Shown piece after piece: positions 35,315-44,304 of a stretch of DNA of 64,000 nt. Where the stretch lies: positions 1 to 64,000 of the forward strand of contig NZ_JALIGC010000034.1 of assembly GCF_024764775.1 (NCBI RefSeq), given 5' to 3'. This DNA comes from Scandinavium manionii. Lineage in GTDB: Bacteria > Pseudomonadota > Gammaproteobacteria > Enterobacterales > Enterobacteriaceae. The notes beneath the pieces were generated by a model, which saw only the letters and a program-made list of their open reading frames with translations, was not told the DNA's origin and did no database searches. Every line of letters starts with the position of its first letter. Positions within the stretch are counted from its first letter, which is position 1. Both the position numbers and the translations under genes were made by a program.

Positions 35315-35653
35315 TTACTTCGCAGTCTGTGGGTCGGTGTCGTACTCAGCACAGGTCTGATAGCCAGAATTGATCACGTGACCAGTGTCATCCAGTGCAA
35401 CGAAATACGTTTGAGCTTTACCATCACGTTGACCCAGGATGTAGGTCTGACAAGTACCACGAGCATGAACCATGGTAATTTCAGAAGAAGGCTTACCGGC
35501 AACCTGCAGAACCTGATCGCGGCTCATGCCTTTTTTAACGTCTTTCACCACTGGCTGAGTGAATTGGTCCTGCGTACGGTCGTACGCGGTACAACCCGCC
35601 AACATGGTCAGTACTGCTGCTGCACCTAAGATTCCCGCTACATTCTTGTTCAT
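35315..35653 (-). CDS. osmE: Osmotically inducible lipoprotein OsmE
   Basis: The 112-residue SmpA/OmlA-like lipoprotein equals E. coli OsmE in length. Its signal peptide ends in the lipobox LAGC, and the mature part has VVKDVKKGMSRDQVLQVAGKP and a C-terminal Cys pair (GTCQTY, TCAEY). It sits in the envelope; function is unknown. It is divergent from nadE across a repeat-bearing intergenic region. Confidence 0.94.
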   Translation of the reverse strand: MNKNVAGILGAAAVLTMLAGCTAYDRTQDQFTQPVVKDVKKGMSRDQVLQVAGKPSSEITMVHARGTCQTYILGQRDGKAQTYFVALDDTGHVINSGYQTCAEYDTDPQTAK

Positions 35654-35673
35654 ACATCGTCCTCTTTTTTTTT

Positions 35674-35793
35674 ACTCAAAATAATTCGAGATGTTGGCAG
35701 GCGGCAAACCTGTAAGTCCCCAGGAGCATAGATAACTATGTGACTGGGGCGCACAGGTGCAGCCAACACACCAACAACTTGAAGTATGACGAG
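35674..35793. repeat. Long imperfect palindromic intergenic repeat
   Basis: The stretch has a central hairpin (CCCCAG/CTGGGG at 35718-35749 and CATAG/CTATG inside it) and outer arms such as gttggcag and ctgcagccaac-like sequence, with aattcgag at one end and cttgaagtatgac at the other. It resembles a dispersed palindromic repeat family of enteric intergenic regions; I cannot name it with certainty. It occupies the osmE-nadE gap (35654-35999), which has no gene. Confidence 0.6.
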
Positions 35794-35999
35794 TTATCAG
35801 TGTGTTATAAGCCTGGAATAAATAGTGCTATTTATCAACCCAAGAGGCAAACTGAGTTAACTTTCAGATAAATCTAGTAATAAAGCGATATCCTGCTGAA
35901 TTGCGGCATTTTACGGCAGTCAAAAATGTGATCCTTGTCGTTTTCTCAGCAAAGAGGTAGCTTTAGCAGATAGAAGACAACCTTTTTTGGGAGGGGTAA

Positions 36000-36827
36000 A
36001 TGGCTCTGCAACAAGAGATTATTGAGGCGCTCGGCGTTCAGCCGCAGGTCAACAGCGAAGCAGAAATTCGCCGCAGTGTGGATTTTCTGAAGTCGTATCT
36101 CACCACATATCCGTTTATTAAGTCACTGGTGCTGGGCATCAGTGGCGGTCAGGACTCCACGCTCACCGGCAAACTTTGCCAGATAGCTATCAGTGAACTG
36201 CGCAAAGAAAACGGCGACGACAGCCTGAAATTTATCGCTGTGCGCCTGCCGTTTGGCGTTCAGGCTGATGAACAGGATTGTCAGGATGCCATCGCGTTTA
36301 TCCAGCCGGATCGTGTGCTGACGGTCAACATCAAGGGCGCGGTGCTGGCGAGTGAACAGGCACTGCGTGAAGCGAGTATTGAGCTCAGCGATTTCGTGCG
36401 CGGCAATGAAAAAGCCCGCGAACGCATGAAAGCGCAGTACAGCATTGCCGGAATGACCAAAGGCGTGGTGGTCGGCACCGATCACGCGGCTGAAGCGGTT
36501 ACCGGGTTCTTCACCAAATATGGCGACGGCGGCACCGACATCAACCCGATTTTCCGCCTCAACAAACGTCAGGGCAAACAGCTGTTAGCCACGCTCGGCT
36601 GCCCGGAACATCTGTATCAGAAAGCCCCGACTGCCGACCTGGAAGATGACCGCCCTTCTCTGCCGGACGAAGCCGCGCTTGGCGTTACCTATGAAAACAT
36701 TGACGATTATCTTGAAGGCAAGCCGGTCGATGCAGGTACTGCCCGCATCATTGAAGGCTGGTACCTGAAAACTGAACACAAACGTCGGCCACCGATCACC
36801 GTTTTCGACGATTTCTGGAAGCGTTAA
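36000..36827 (+). CDS. nadE: Ammonia-dependent NAD synthetase
   Basis: The 275-residue protein has the ATP pyrophosphatase P-loop SGGQDSTL near residue 46 and the conserved GTDHAAEAVTGFFTKYGDGG. It converts nicotinic acid adenine dinucleotide to NAD with ATP and ammonia. The glutaminase domain of eukaryotic-type enzymes is absent. A strong GGGAGGGG ribosome site precedes the ATG. Confidence 0.96.
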   Translation: MALQQEIIEALGVQPQVNSEAEIRRSVDFLKSYLTTYPFIKSLVLGISGGQDSTLTGKLCQIAISELRKENGDDSLKFIAVRLPFGVQADEQDCQDAIAFIQPDRVLTVNIKGAVLASEQALREASIELSDFVRGNEKARERMKAQYSIAGMTKGVVVGTDHAAEAVTGFFTKYGDGGTDINPIFRLNKRQGKQLLATLGCPEHLYQKAPTADLEDDRPSLPDEAALGVTYENIDDYLEGKPVDAGTARIIEGWYLKTEHKRRPPITVFDDFWKR

Positions 36828-36912
36828 TACGCCACCCTCGCCGGGTAACGTTTGTTTACCCGGCGACTTTCTGCTGATTTTTTCACCTTTTTCCTCCAGC
36901 GCAACGCTGCTA

Positions 36913-36932
36913 TACTGTTCGGATAAACAGTA
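36913..36932. promoter_or_regulatory. LexA (SOS) box of cho
   Basis: TACTGTTCGGATAAACAGTA is a near-perfect SOS box (CTGT-N8-ACAG with matching TA ends), 13 bp before the cho start. Confidence 0.92.
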
Positions 36933-36944
36933 TCAGGAGTCAAT

Positions 36945-37817
36945 GTGGCCAGGCGTCAATCCGCCCCGCGTCTTGAATTTGAAGCGGCGGCAATCTACGA
37001 ATATCCCGAACACCTGCGTCCGTCGCTGGAAGCGCTGCCTTCCCTGCCCGGCGTCTACACCTTTCATGGCGATAGCGATACGCTGCCGTTGTACATCGGG
37101 AAAAGCATCAACCTCAGAAGCCGTATTCTCTCGCATCTGCGTACGCCCGACGAAGCCGCCATGCTGCGCCAGTCGCGGCGAATCAGCTGGGTACGTACGG
37201 CGGGTGAAGTGGGCGCATTATTACTCGAAGCGAAACTCATCAAAGAGCAGCAACCGCTGTTTAACAAGCGCCTGCGCCGCAATCGTCAGTTGTGCTCGCT
37301 GCTGTTAAACGGCGCTCAGCCGCAGGTGGTGTACGCCAAAGAGATAGATTTCGCCCATCAGCCGGGGCTGTACGGCTTATTCGCCAACCGCCGGGCGGCG
37401 CTTCAGGCGCTGCAAACTATCGCCGATGAGCATCAGCTGTGTTACGGATTACTGGGGCTGGAAGCCGTCACCCGCGGGCGCGGATGTTTTCGCTCAGCGC
37501 TGAAACGTTGCGCCGGAGCGTGCTGTGGGAAAGAGAGCGAGGAAGCGCACCACCAGCGTTTGCTGGCGGCGCTGGCAAAATTGCAGCTGAATTGCTGGCC
37601 CTGGCATGGGCCGATTGCGATGAAAGAAGATGCGGTGGATATGACCGAGTATCACATCATCCACAACTGGCTGTGGCTCGGTTCAGTCACCAGCCTTTCT
37701 GCCGCCGAGGCGCTGCGCCGTTTACCCGCCGGGTTCGATCATGACGGTTATAAAATTCTCTGCAAGCCGCTGTTAACCGGCCAGGCTGAGATCATCGACC
37801 TGACTGACCCCCGTTAG
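36945..37817 (+). CDS. cho: Excinuclease Cho (UvrC homologue)
   Basis: The 290-residue product has a GIY-YIG nuclease domain (PGVYTFHGD, LYIGKSINLRSRI, with catalytic Arg and Glu later in the domain). Like E. coli Cho it corresponds to the N-terminal half of UvrC and makes the 3' incision at bulky lesions with UvrAB. The start is GTG. SOS control is shown by the LexA box. Its last 45 bp overlap the convergent ves gene. Confidence 0.93.
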   Translation: MARRQSAPRLEFEAAAIYEYPEHLRPSLEALPSLPGVYTFHGDSDTLPLYIGKSINLRSRILSHLRTPDEAAMLRQSRRISWVRTAGEVGALLLEAKLIKEQQPLFNKRLRRNRQLCSLLLNGAQPQVVYAKEIDFAHQPGLYGLFANRRAALQALQTIADEHQLCYGLLGLEAVTRGRGCFRSALKRCAGACCGKESEEAHHQRLLAALAKLQLNCWPWHGPIAMKEDAVDMTEYHIIHNWLWLGSVTSLSAAEALRRLPAGFDHDGYKILCKPLLTGQAEIIDLTDPR

Positions 37818-38375
37818 CGGCCACGCTGGGTTCCAGCTGATGGCGCTATAAAGGATTTTGCCTTCGTCTTTCAGCAGGCGAATGGTGTGATGTTCGTCCT
37901 GCCAGTACGCGCCTTGATCGGCAGTCAGCAGTTTGTCCCCCAATTGCCACGCGCCGCTTAGCACCAGCACCATGCCACCGCGCGCGCCAAAAGTGGTAAA
38001 CGTCCGGTCAGCGACGCGCACTTTGGCCTGGCAGCGTTCGCGTCGGGTCATGATATTGAGATCCATCGACATCTGCCCTTCAGAAAGCTGCGCCCGCACC
38101 GTTTGCTCTCCGGAGAAACGGAACGGCTGGAATCGCTTTAAGGTGTGATGGAACGCGTTCCCGCCGTCGAGCGTCACCTCGCCGCCTTCAAGCAACGTTA
38201 TCACCCTGTCCACGCCGGGGAATGCAGAAAACTCACCGCTGCCCGCAATCGACGCAATACTGGCACGCCAGTTGAAATCACGGGTGGCAGGCGGAAAACA
38301 GCAGAGTTCACGGGTTTCGCCCGCGCCATTTTTCCACAGACTGACCGGCATTTTGCGGATATCAAAGTATTCCAT
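37773..38375 (-). CDS. ves: Cold- and stress-inducible protein Ves (HutD family)
   Basis: The 200-residue cupin-like HutD/Ves protein has WKNGAGETRELC at the start and SMDLNIMTRRERCQAKVR later. E. coli Ves (191 aa) is an environmental-stress protein of unknown biochemistry; this one has a slightly longer C-terminus that runs into the cho 3' end. The second ATG (38373-38375) is better spaced from AGGAG than the first. Confidence 0.92.
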   Translation of the reverse strand: MEYFDIRKMPVSLWKNGAGETRELCCFPPATRDFNWRASIASIAGSGEFSAFPGVDRVITLLEGGEVTLDGGNAFHHTLKRFQPFRFSGEQTVRAQLSEGQMSMDLNIMTRRERCQAKVRVADRTFTTFGARGGMVLVLSGAWQLGDKLLTADQGAYWQDEHHTIRLLKDEGKILYSAISWNPAWPLTGVSQVDDLSLAG

Positions 38376-38599
38376 CATCACTCCTGAAGAACGACTCAGG
38401 CTGCTACGACGGCAGCCATATTTTTTATCTTTTTTTCACGACATACGGAGTATCGGCAGAAGGCACGAAGAGCCTTAGCGGCTTTATGCACTTATTGCGG
38501 TGAAAGACACGTAACGGTTTGATGTCCTTTAATAAAGAGTCAGCGTGTGTACGAGGAGAATAGCGGGAGTGTGGCAACGGGCAAAGGGACAATAAAGAA

Positions 38600-38657
38600 A
38601 AACCGCCGGTCCTGCCCACCGCCTGTTATGGGCGTGTGGGCAAGACCGGCGGTCTTT
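38600..38657 (-). terminator. Large terminator hairpin downstream of spy
   Basis: The arm from about 38602 (accgccggtcctgcccac) pairs with 38635-38653 with few mismatches, followed on the minus strand by T residues. The rest of 38376-38599 shows no supported gene. Confidence 0.75.
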
Positions 38658-38675
38658 AAGTCAGCTCGGCTGGAA

Positions 38676-39161
38676 CTACTCAGCAGATGACTGCATCTTA
38701 CCTTCTGGCGCGTGACGTTCTGTCAGACGCTTCTCAAAATTGGCATTAAATTGCTTTTTCTGTTCCGGGGTCAAGATGTTGTAGATCTTGTTCTGCGTTT
38801 CCATACGGGAAACCGCCATGTCTTTGTGCTGGGCTTCCATTTTGGTCACCATTTCTTCGGCTTTTGCTTTGTCGAAGGAGTCGCTGGCAATCAGATTATG
38901 CATGGCACGACGTTCGTCGAGGGACGGACGCTGCATTTTGCCGCGCTGCTCTTTCATGATGTCGCGGATTTGCTGTTTCTGCGCGTCGGTCAGGTTCAGG
39001 CCTTTAAACATCATGTCGTGATGCATACCCGGCTTGCCTTTATGGTGCATCATCGGCGCGCTTTCAGTGGTAGTGGTCGTCGTGTCTGCTGCGTGAGCCA
39101 GGTTAGCAGCGCCCAGAGCCAGGGTAGAAGCGATAATCAGAGCAGTTGTCATCTTTTTCAT
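38676..39161 (-). CDS. spy: Periplasmic ATP-independent chaperone Spy
   Basis: The 161-residue precursor has a signal peptide ending NLAHAAD and an LTxxQ-family body (LNLTDAQKQQIRDIMKEQRG, ILTPEQKKQFNANFEKRL). Spy forms a cradle-shaped dimer that protects unfolding periplasmic proteins. AAGGAA precedes the ATG. A CpxR-like site is seen upstream, as expected for a Cpx/Bae envelope-stress gene. Confidence 0.95.
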   Translation of the reverse strand: MKKMTTALIIASTLALGAANLAHAADTTTTTTESAPMMHHKGKPGMHHDMMFKGLNLTDAQKQQIRDIMKEQRGKMQRPSLDERRAMHNLIASDSFDKAKAEEMVTKMEAQHKDMAVSRMETQNKIYNILTPEQKKQFNANFEKRLTERHAPEGKMQSSAE

Positions 39162-39220
39162 AATATGTTCCTTACTTTCAGTTATTTTCTACGGCGCATT
39201 GCCGTGTTGACGAGATTAAC

Positions 39221-39235
39221 TTTACGGGGTTTAAC
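39221..39235 (-). promoter_or_regulatory. Candidate CpxR box upstream of spy
   Basis: On the minus strand GTTAA-ACCCC-GTAAA matches GTAAA-N5-GTAAA at 9 of 10 positions, about 60 bp before spy. The remainder of 39236-39457 is AT-rich with no supported gene. Confidence 0.6.
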
Positions 39236-39457
39236 GTCAATTAGTCAGAGCAAGCGTAAAACAGTGAAAGTATAAAAAGCAATTTTTCGTCAATTGTGGA
39301 GGAAATAAGGAAAAAGTGTGGAGAGTTGCAAGAATAAATAGATAACTGGCTGTTCTGGAAGAGATTATGAAGAAGTCTACCGCAATCCTGATTAATTAAA
39401 AAGCGGTTCATAAGAATAATCCGCAATTTCCGCTGTAAACACGTTTCGCCTAACAAA

Positions 39458-39492
39458 TAAAAAGGCGGCGATGAAGGACATTCACCGCCGCC
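39458..39492 (-). terminator. ast operon terminator
   Basis: The stem ggcggcg/cgccgcc has a 15-base loop; A residues on the plus strand give a T-run after it on the minus strand, just past astE. Confidence 0.75.
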
Positions 39493-39502
39493 GTTAATGG
39501 TT

Positions 39503-40462
39503 TCAGGCTTCGCGTACCAGCATCAATCCGGCACGAAGCCCGGGTGCAACATTGGGATTGGGGAACAGAACATACTCGGTGTCATGTTTCACCAGCCAGC
39601 GCGTATCGCCCTCTTCCGCCAGCAGCGTGCCTGCGGGGAAAAGCGTGAAGTTCAGCGTCTCAGCGGACATATGCAACTGGAAGCGGTCGTCGTGGCGGGT
39701 GATTTGCTGTGCAACGCGATATTTCAGCGGCAGCGGCGCAGACGTTATCTCACCGCCAAGCAGCTGCGTCAGCGCGGTCTGCGTGGTGGCAAACTGGCTT
39801 AAATCGTTGTGGCCAAACGGCAGCGCCTTACCAAGCTCCAGCGTGCAGGCAAACGCGCTAAAGCGCTCTGTACTGTAATGCGTAAACGTCCCGCCGGGGG
39901 TTTGATGGAACACTAATGCCTCCAGCCCTGCCGCGCCAAGCCAGTGCAGGAAGGTATCATCCCACGGCTCTTTACGCATCGGCAGCACGCCAAAGCGTAC
40001 GTGATGCGAGCCGCGAATGGCGGTATGCATATCGAGATGCCAGCGCAGGGAATCCAGCGGCTGCCAGAACTGTGACAGCGCGTGCTCAAGGCGCGCCGCG
40101 CGGGCAGTCTCCAGCGACGGCACAAACTCATGCCAGCGCCCACCGAACATCCGGTTCATATCACTGTGCAGATAACGTTTGTTGTCCACCAGCGCCGGAG
40201 GATTCCCCAACACCAGCAGCACCCGCCAGCTCAGAACGATCTCGCCTCTGAACAGCCCTTTCAGCAGCGTATCGACCATTTCTACCGGTGCGGTTTCATT
40301 GCCGTGAATGCCCGCCGACAGCACCAGCGCCCGGGAACAGTTCGCGAACGGCGTCAGCTCCAGAATGCCGCGCTCGTGCCATTGCCAGTGAAACTGCGCC
40401 GTTTCGCCGCGCGTATGCGCCGGGTTATCACCCGAGAGCGTCAGCGCCAGAAAGTCCTCCAT
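39503..40462 (-). CDS. astE: Succinylglutamate desuccinylase
   Basis: The 319-residue zinc carboxypeptidase-like (AspA/AstE) protein has SAGIHGNETAPVEM with the zinc His and Glu and HLDMHTAIRG with the second His. It hydrolyses N-succinylglutamate to glutamate and succinate, the last step of the AST arginine pathway. It follows astB by 10 bp at the end of astCADBE. Confidence 0.95.
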   Translation of the reverse strand: MEDFLALTLSGDNPAHTRGETAQFHWQWHERGILELTPFANCSRALVLSAGIHGNETAPVEMVDTLLKGLFRGEIVLSWRVLLVLGNPPALVDNKRYLHSDMNRMFGGRWHEFVPSLETARAARLEHALSQFWQPLDSLRWHLDMHTAIRGSHHVRFGVLPMRKEPWDDTFLHWLGAAGLEALVFHQTPGGTFTHYSTERFSAFACTLELGKALPFGHNDLSQFATTQTALTQLLGGEITSAPLPLKYRVAQQITRHDDRFQLHMSAETLNFTLFPAGTLLAEEGDTRWLVKHDTEYVLFPNPNVAPGLRAGLMLVREA

Positions 40463-40472
40463 CCTGCCTCCT

Positions 40473-41798
40473 TTACTGCTGGAACGGATACACCGAACCG
40501 AGATCCAGAATTTGTGTCAGCCGATCCAGTGCCTCACGCCCTTCGTGCAGCAGCTGTGGATCAGCCAAATCCGCCTGAGTCAGGCGGTCGCGATAATATC
40601 TGTCGACCCAGCTATTCAGCGTATCGAACAACGCATCGTTCATCAGCACTGAGGGGTTCACGGCCTGAAGCTCGGCCTTGTTCAGCACCACCCGCAGGCG
40701 CAAACACGCCGGACCGCCGCCGTTGGCCATGCTTTCCCGCAGGTCAAACACCTTCAGTTCGTTAATCGGGTTATCCTGCGCCAGCACGTCATCCAGATAC
40801 GACCACACGCCCTGATGCTCGCACGACTCCTGCGGCAGGACCAGCATCATGCTGCCATCGGGCTTGCTGAGCAGCTGACTGTTAAACAGATACGTTGATA
40901 CCGCATCGTTAACTGACACGCGAGAGGTCGGTACTTCCACCGGCGTAAAGCCCGGCACGCGCTCACGCAGTTGGGCCAGTAATTGTGGCTGATTCAAAAA
41001 CGCCTGTTGATGGCAAAACAGCACCTGTCGGTTGCTGACCGCAATCACATCGTTATGGAACACACCCTGGTCGATCACCGCCGGGTTCTGCTGGGCAAAA
41101 ATAATCTGCTGCGGGTTCACCTGGTTGAGTCGGGCCACGGCCTGACTGGCCTCCAGCGTCTGGCGGGCCGGATAGCGCTGCGGCTGCTGCGGGCCACCCT
41201 CTTCTCGCCCGTACACGAACATTTGCAGGCCAGGCTGATGGTAATCGCCGCCAAGACGGTTATGGTTCGCCGCCCCTTCGTCGCCAAACATCGCCACCTG
41301 GGGCAATGCGCTGTGAACGGCAAACGCCTGCTCATCATTGAAAATCGCCCGCAGCACCGCTTCGGTGGTCGGCGCTTCGCTGGCACGGTGGAATTTGTTA
41401 TTGAGATTCGCCACCGTCAGATGCACTTTGCCATCCAGCGCGTCCGCCGACGGGCAGACCGTCGCCGCATTCGCCACCCACATCGACGAAGCGGAACTTA
41501 CGGCGGATAATAACTGCGGCGATTGGGCCACCGCTTTTTCGATGACCAGCTCATCGCTGCCAGTGAAGCCCAACTGGCGCAACAGCGGCACGTTCGGGCG
41601 CTCCTGCGGCGGCAGCACCGCCTGCTTAAAACCGAGATCCGCCAGCGCCTTCATCTTCAGCAGGCCCTGTTTCGCCGCCAGTTGCGGGTTCGACACGCGG
41701 AAACGGTGCTTCGTCGAGGCCTCATTGCCGAACGACAGCCCGGCGTAGTGGTGCGTCAGCCCTGGCAGCCCGTCAAAGTTCACTTCCCAGGCTTTCAT
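40473..41798 (-). CDS. astB: N-succinylarginine dihydrolase
   Basis: The 441-residue amidinotransferase-fold enzyme has HNRLGGDYHQPG, FHNDVIAVSNRQVL with the catalytic His and the C-terminal GGGPACLRLRV with the nucleophilic Cys. It splits N2-succinylarginine into succinylornithine, CO2 and two ammonia. The start overlaps the astD stop by four bases. Confidence 0.95.
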   Translation of the reverse strand: MKAWEVNFDGLPGLTHHYAGLSFGNEASTKHRFRVSNPQLAAKQGLLKMKALADLGFKQAVLPPQERPNVPLLRQLGFTGSDELVIEKAVAQSPQLLSAVSSASSMWVANAATVCPSADALDGKVHLTVANLNNKFHRASEAPTTEAVLRAIFNDEQAFAVHSALPQVAMFGDEGAANHNRLGGDYHQPGLQMFVYGREEGGPQQPQRYPARQTLEASQAVARLNQVNPQQIIFAQQNPAVIDQGVFHNDVIAVSNRQVLFCHQQAFLNQPQLLAQLRERVPGFTPVEVPTSRVSVNDAVSTYLFNSQLLSKPDGSMMLVLPQESCEHQGVWSYLDDVLAQDNPINELKVFDLRESMANGGGPACLRLRVVLNKAELQAVNPSVLMNDALFDTLNSWVDRYYRDRLTQADLADPQLLHEGREALDRLTQILDLGSVYPFQQ

Positions 41799-43273
41799 GA
41801 TTTCACCTCAGCGGATAAATCGAGGCCCGGATTGAGCGTGCCCGGCAGACTTAGCCCCGGCGACTCCAGGCTTGCCATCGGCCACGCGCAGTAATCGGCT
41901 GCATACCATGCGCCCGGACGATGGTTGCCCGAGGCACCCACGCCGCCGAACGGGGCCGTGCTCGCCGCGCCGGTCAGCGGTTTATTCCAGTTGACTATCC
42001 CGGCGCGCGCTTCCAGCAGCAGCTGATCGAATTTCTCACGCTCGGTAGATACCAGCCCGCAGGAGAGCCCATAACGGGTGTTGTTCGCCAGGGCAATCGC
42101 GTCGTCAAAGGTGTCGTAACGCCAGACGCACAGCAGCGGGCCAAACACTTCTTCATCCGCCACATTTTGCACTTCGGTCATATCAATAATGCCCGGCGTC
42201 ACTAACGACGTGCCGGGTTTCAGCAAACGCGGCTCCAGCAGCGTCACCCCGCCGTTGGCGACGTGTTGCTGCCACGCGGTACGGACATTCTGTGCCGCCT
42301 GCTCAGTAATCAGGCCGCCGATAAACGGCTGCGGCTCGGCGTCCCAGCTGTCAGGCATGATCCGACGAGTGACCTCCACCAGACGTTTCAGGAACGCGTC
42401 CCCGGCTTCACCGCGTTTCACCAGCAGACGACGGGCGCAGGTGCAGCGCTGTCCGGCGGTAATAAATGCCGACTGTACAGCGACGTGAACGGCGGCATCC
42501 AGATCCTGCGGCTCATCGACGATCAACGGGTTGTTACCGCCCATCTCCAGCGCCAGAATCTTTTGCGGCTGGCCCGCCAGCTGGCGATGCAGCGTAAAAC
42601 CGGTATTCGAGCTGCCGGTAAACAGCAACCCGTCGAGATCGGCCTGCCCGCTTAACGCTTCACCGACCGCCCGACCGCCCTGAATCAGGTTCAGCACACC
42701 CACCGGTAAGCCCGCCTGCTGCCACAGTTTCACCACCGCTTCGCCACTCATCGGCGTTAATTCACTCGGCTTGAAAACCACGGTATTACCCGCCAGCAGC
42801 GCAGGGACGATATGCCCATTTGGCAAATGACCGGGGAAGTTATACGGGCCGAATACCGCCAGCACGCCGTGTGGACGATGGCGCAGCGTGGCCGCGCCGT
42901 CAGGCATCGGTGTTTCCTGTTCGCCGGTGCGGCTGTGATAGCCCTTCACCGAAATGGCAATTTTGTTGATCATCGCGCCGATTTCCGTCGCCGCTTCCCA
43001 GCGTGGTTTGCCGGTTTCGCGGGCTATAACCTCTGTCAGCGCCTCTTTATTGCTTTCCAGCAGCGCGGCAAATTTCTCAGCAATCTGCTGCCGCGCACTG
43101 AACGGCTGTTTTGCCCAGCCGGGGAACGCAGCACGGGCGGCTTTTACCGCCTCGCTCACCTGTTGTGCGTCGGCGTCATTGCCCTGCCACACTGCTTCGT
43201 GGGTGACCGGATTGGTTTTGCTGCGTGCCTCTGCGCGCCCGACGACCCAGTCGCCATTGATCCATAAACTCAT
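41795..43273 (-). CDS. astD: N-succinylglutamate-5-semialdehyde dehydrogenase
   Basis: The 492-residue aldehyde dehydrogenase has the general base Glu in LEMGGNNPL and the nucleophile Cys in GQRCTCARR, plus the GSSNTGF NAD-binding segment. It oxidises succinylglutamate semialdehyde to succinylglutamate. It overlaps astA and astB by four bases on each side. Confidence 0.95.
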   Translation of the reverse strand: MSLWINGDWVVGRAEARSKTNPVTHEAVWQGNDADAQQVSEAVKAARAAFPGWAKQPFSARQQIAEKFAALLESNKEALTEVIARETGKPRWEAATEIGAMINKIAISVKGYHSRTGEQETPMPDGAATLRHRPHGVLAVFGPYNFPGHLPNGHIVPALLAGNTVVFKPSELTPMSGEAVVKLWQQAGLPVGVLNLIQGGRAVGEALSGQADLDGLLFTGSSNTGFTLHRQLAGQPQKILALEMGGNNPLIVDEPQDLDAAVHVAVQSAFITAGQRCTCARRLLVKRGEAGDAFLKRLVEVTRRIMPDSWDAEPQPFIGGLITEQAAQNVRTAWQQHVANGGVTLLEPRLLKPGTSLVTPGIIDMTEVQNVADEEVFGPLLCVWRYDTFDDAIALANNTRYGLSCGLVSTEREKFDQLLLEARAGIVNWNKPLTGAASTAPFGGVGASGNHRPGAWYAADYCAWPMASLESPGLSLPGTLNPGLDLSAEVKS

Positions 43274-44304
43274 GCTTTTTTCTCCTCAGGGCAAAGACGA
43301 ACCAACCGCACGCGGTCGCCCGCATGGCATTTCAGGGCATCGAGCTGTTTTGCGCTCAGTAACAATTTGTCGGTGTGCGGGTCAGCCTGCACCAGCATCG
43401 CGCGGAACTGCTGATACTGCTCATTGGCCACCAGACAAGTCGGCAACTCGCCCGGCCCCGGCTGGCCTTCACCCACTTCCACCAAACGGCTTTTGCGGAT
43501 CGCCCGCACCCGGTCGATATCACACTCCAGCGTCGGGCCGCCGTCGAAAATATCGACGTAGTTACGGTAGCGGAACCCTTCTTTTTCCAGCACCGCTCGC
43601 GCGGGTGCGGTTTGCGGATGCACCTGACCAATCACACTGCGCGCCTCTTCGGAGAGGAAATCGGTATAAATCGGATGCTTGGGCATCAGCTCGGCGATAA
43701 AGGCTTTTTGCCCGGTGCCGCACAGGTAGTCTGCACGGGCAAACGGCATTGAGAAGAAGCGCTGGCCGAGGCTTTCCCAGAACGGGGAGTAGCCGTGCTC
43801 GTCGATCACGCCGCGCATCTCCGCCACCACTTTGTCATTAAAGCGGTCACGGAAGGCGGCCATAAACAGGAATCGGGATTTCGACAGCAGGTAGCCGTTG
43901 CCCTCTTTGCGCCATTCCGGGTCAAGGAACAGCGTGCAGAGTTCGCTGCTGCCGGTGTGATCGTTACTCAGAAACAAGGTCGGCAACGCGTTGTAAACGT
44001 TCAGCTCTTTCGACGCATGCACCTGGGTGCCGACGCGATAGTTGTACCAGGAATCATGCAGGCCGACCGCGACTTCAATCGCACAGATCCCTGCCACGGT
44101 GCCGCTGGCGGTATCTTCCAGCACAAACACGTAGCCCTGCTCGCCTTTCTCGAGGCTGCCATTCCAGGTATTGATGGCGCGTTCAATCCGCGCCGACAGC
44201 GTTTTTTCATCGGCAGGTAGCGACGTCAGGCCGCCGCCGGTTTTCCCTGCAAGCGCCAGCAGGCCGGACAAATCCTCGCGTCCGACCGGGCGGATAACCA
44301 TCAT
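43270..44304 (-). CDS. astA: Arginine N-succinyltransferase
   Basis: The 344-residue GNAT-related enzyme equals E. coli AstA in length and keeps the MMVIRPV start, KTGGGLTSLP and VHASKELNVYNALPTLFLSN. It transfers succinyl from succinyl-CoA to arginine, the first step of the pathway. It overlaps astC by four bases. Confidence 0.95.
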   Translation of the reverse strand: MMVIRPVGREDLSGLLALAGKTGGGLTSLPADEKTLSARIERAINTWNGSLEKGEQGYVFVLEDTASGTVAGICAIEVAVGLHDSWYNYRVGTQVHASKELNVYNALPTLFLSNDHTGSSELCTLFLDPEWRKEGNGYLLSKSRFLFMAAFRDRFNDKVVAEMRGVIDEHGYSPFWESLGQRFFSMPFARADYLCGTGQKAFIAELMPKHPIYTDFLSEEARSVIGQVHPQTAPARAVLEKEGFRYRNYVDIFDGGPTLECDIDRVRAIRKSRLVEVGEGQPGPGELPTCLVANEQYQQFRAMLVQADPHTDKLLLSAKQLDALKCHAGDRVRLVRLCPEEKKA

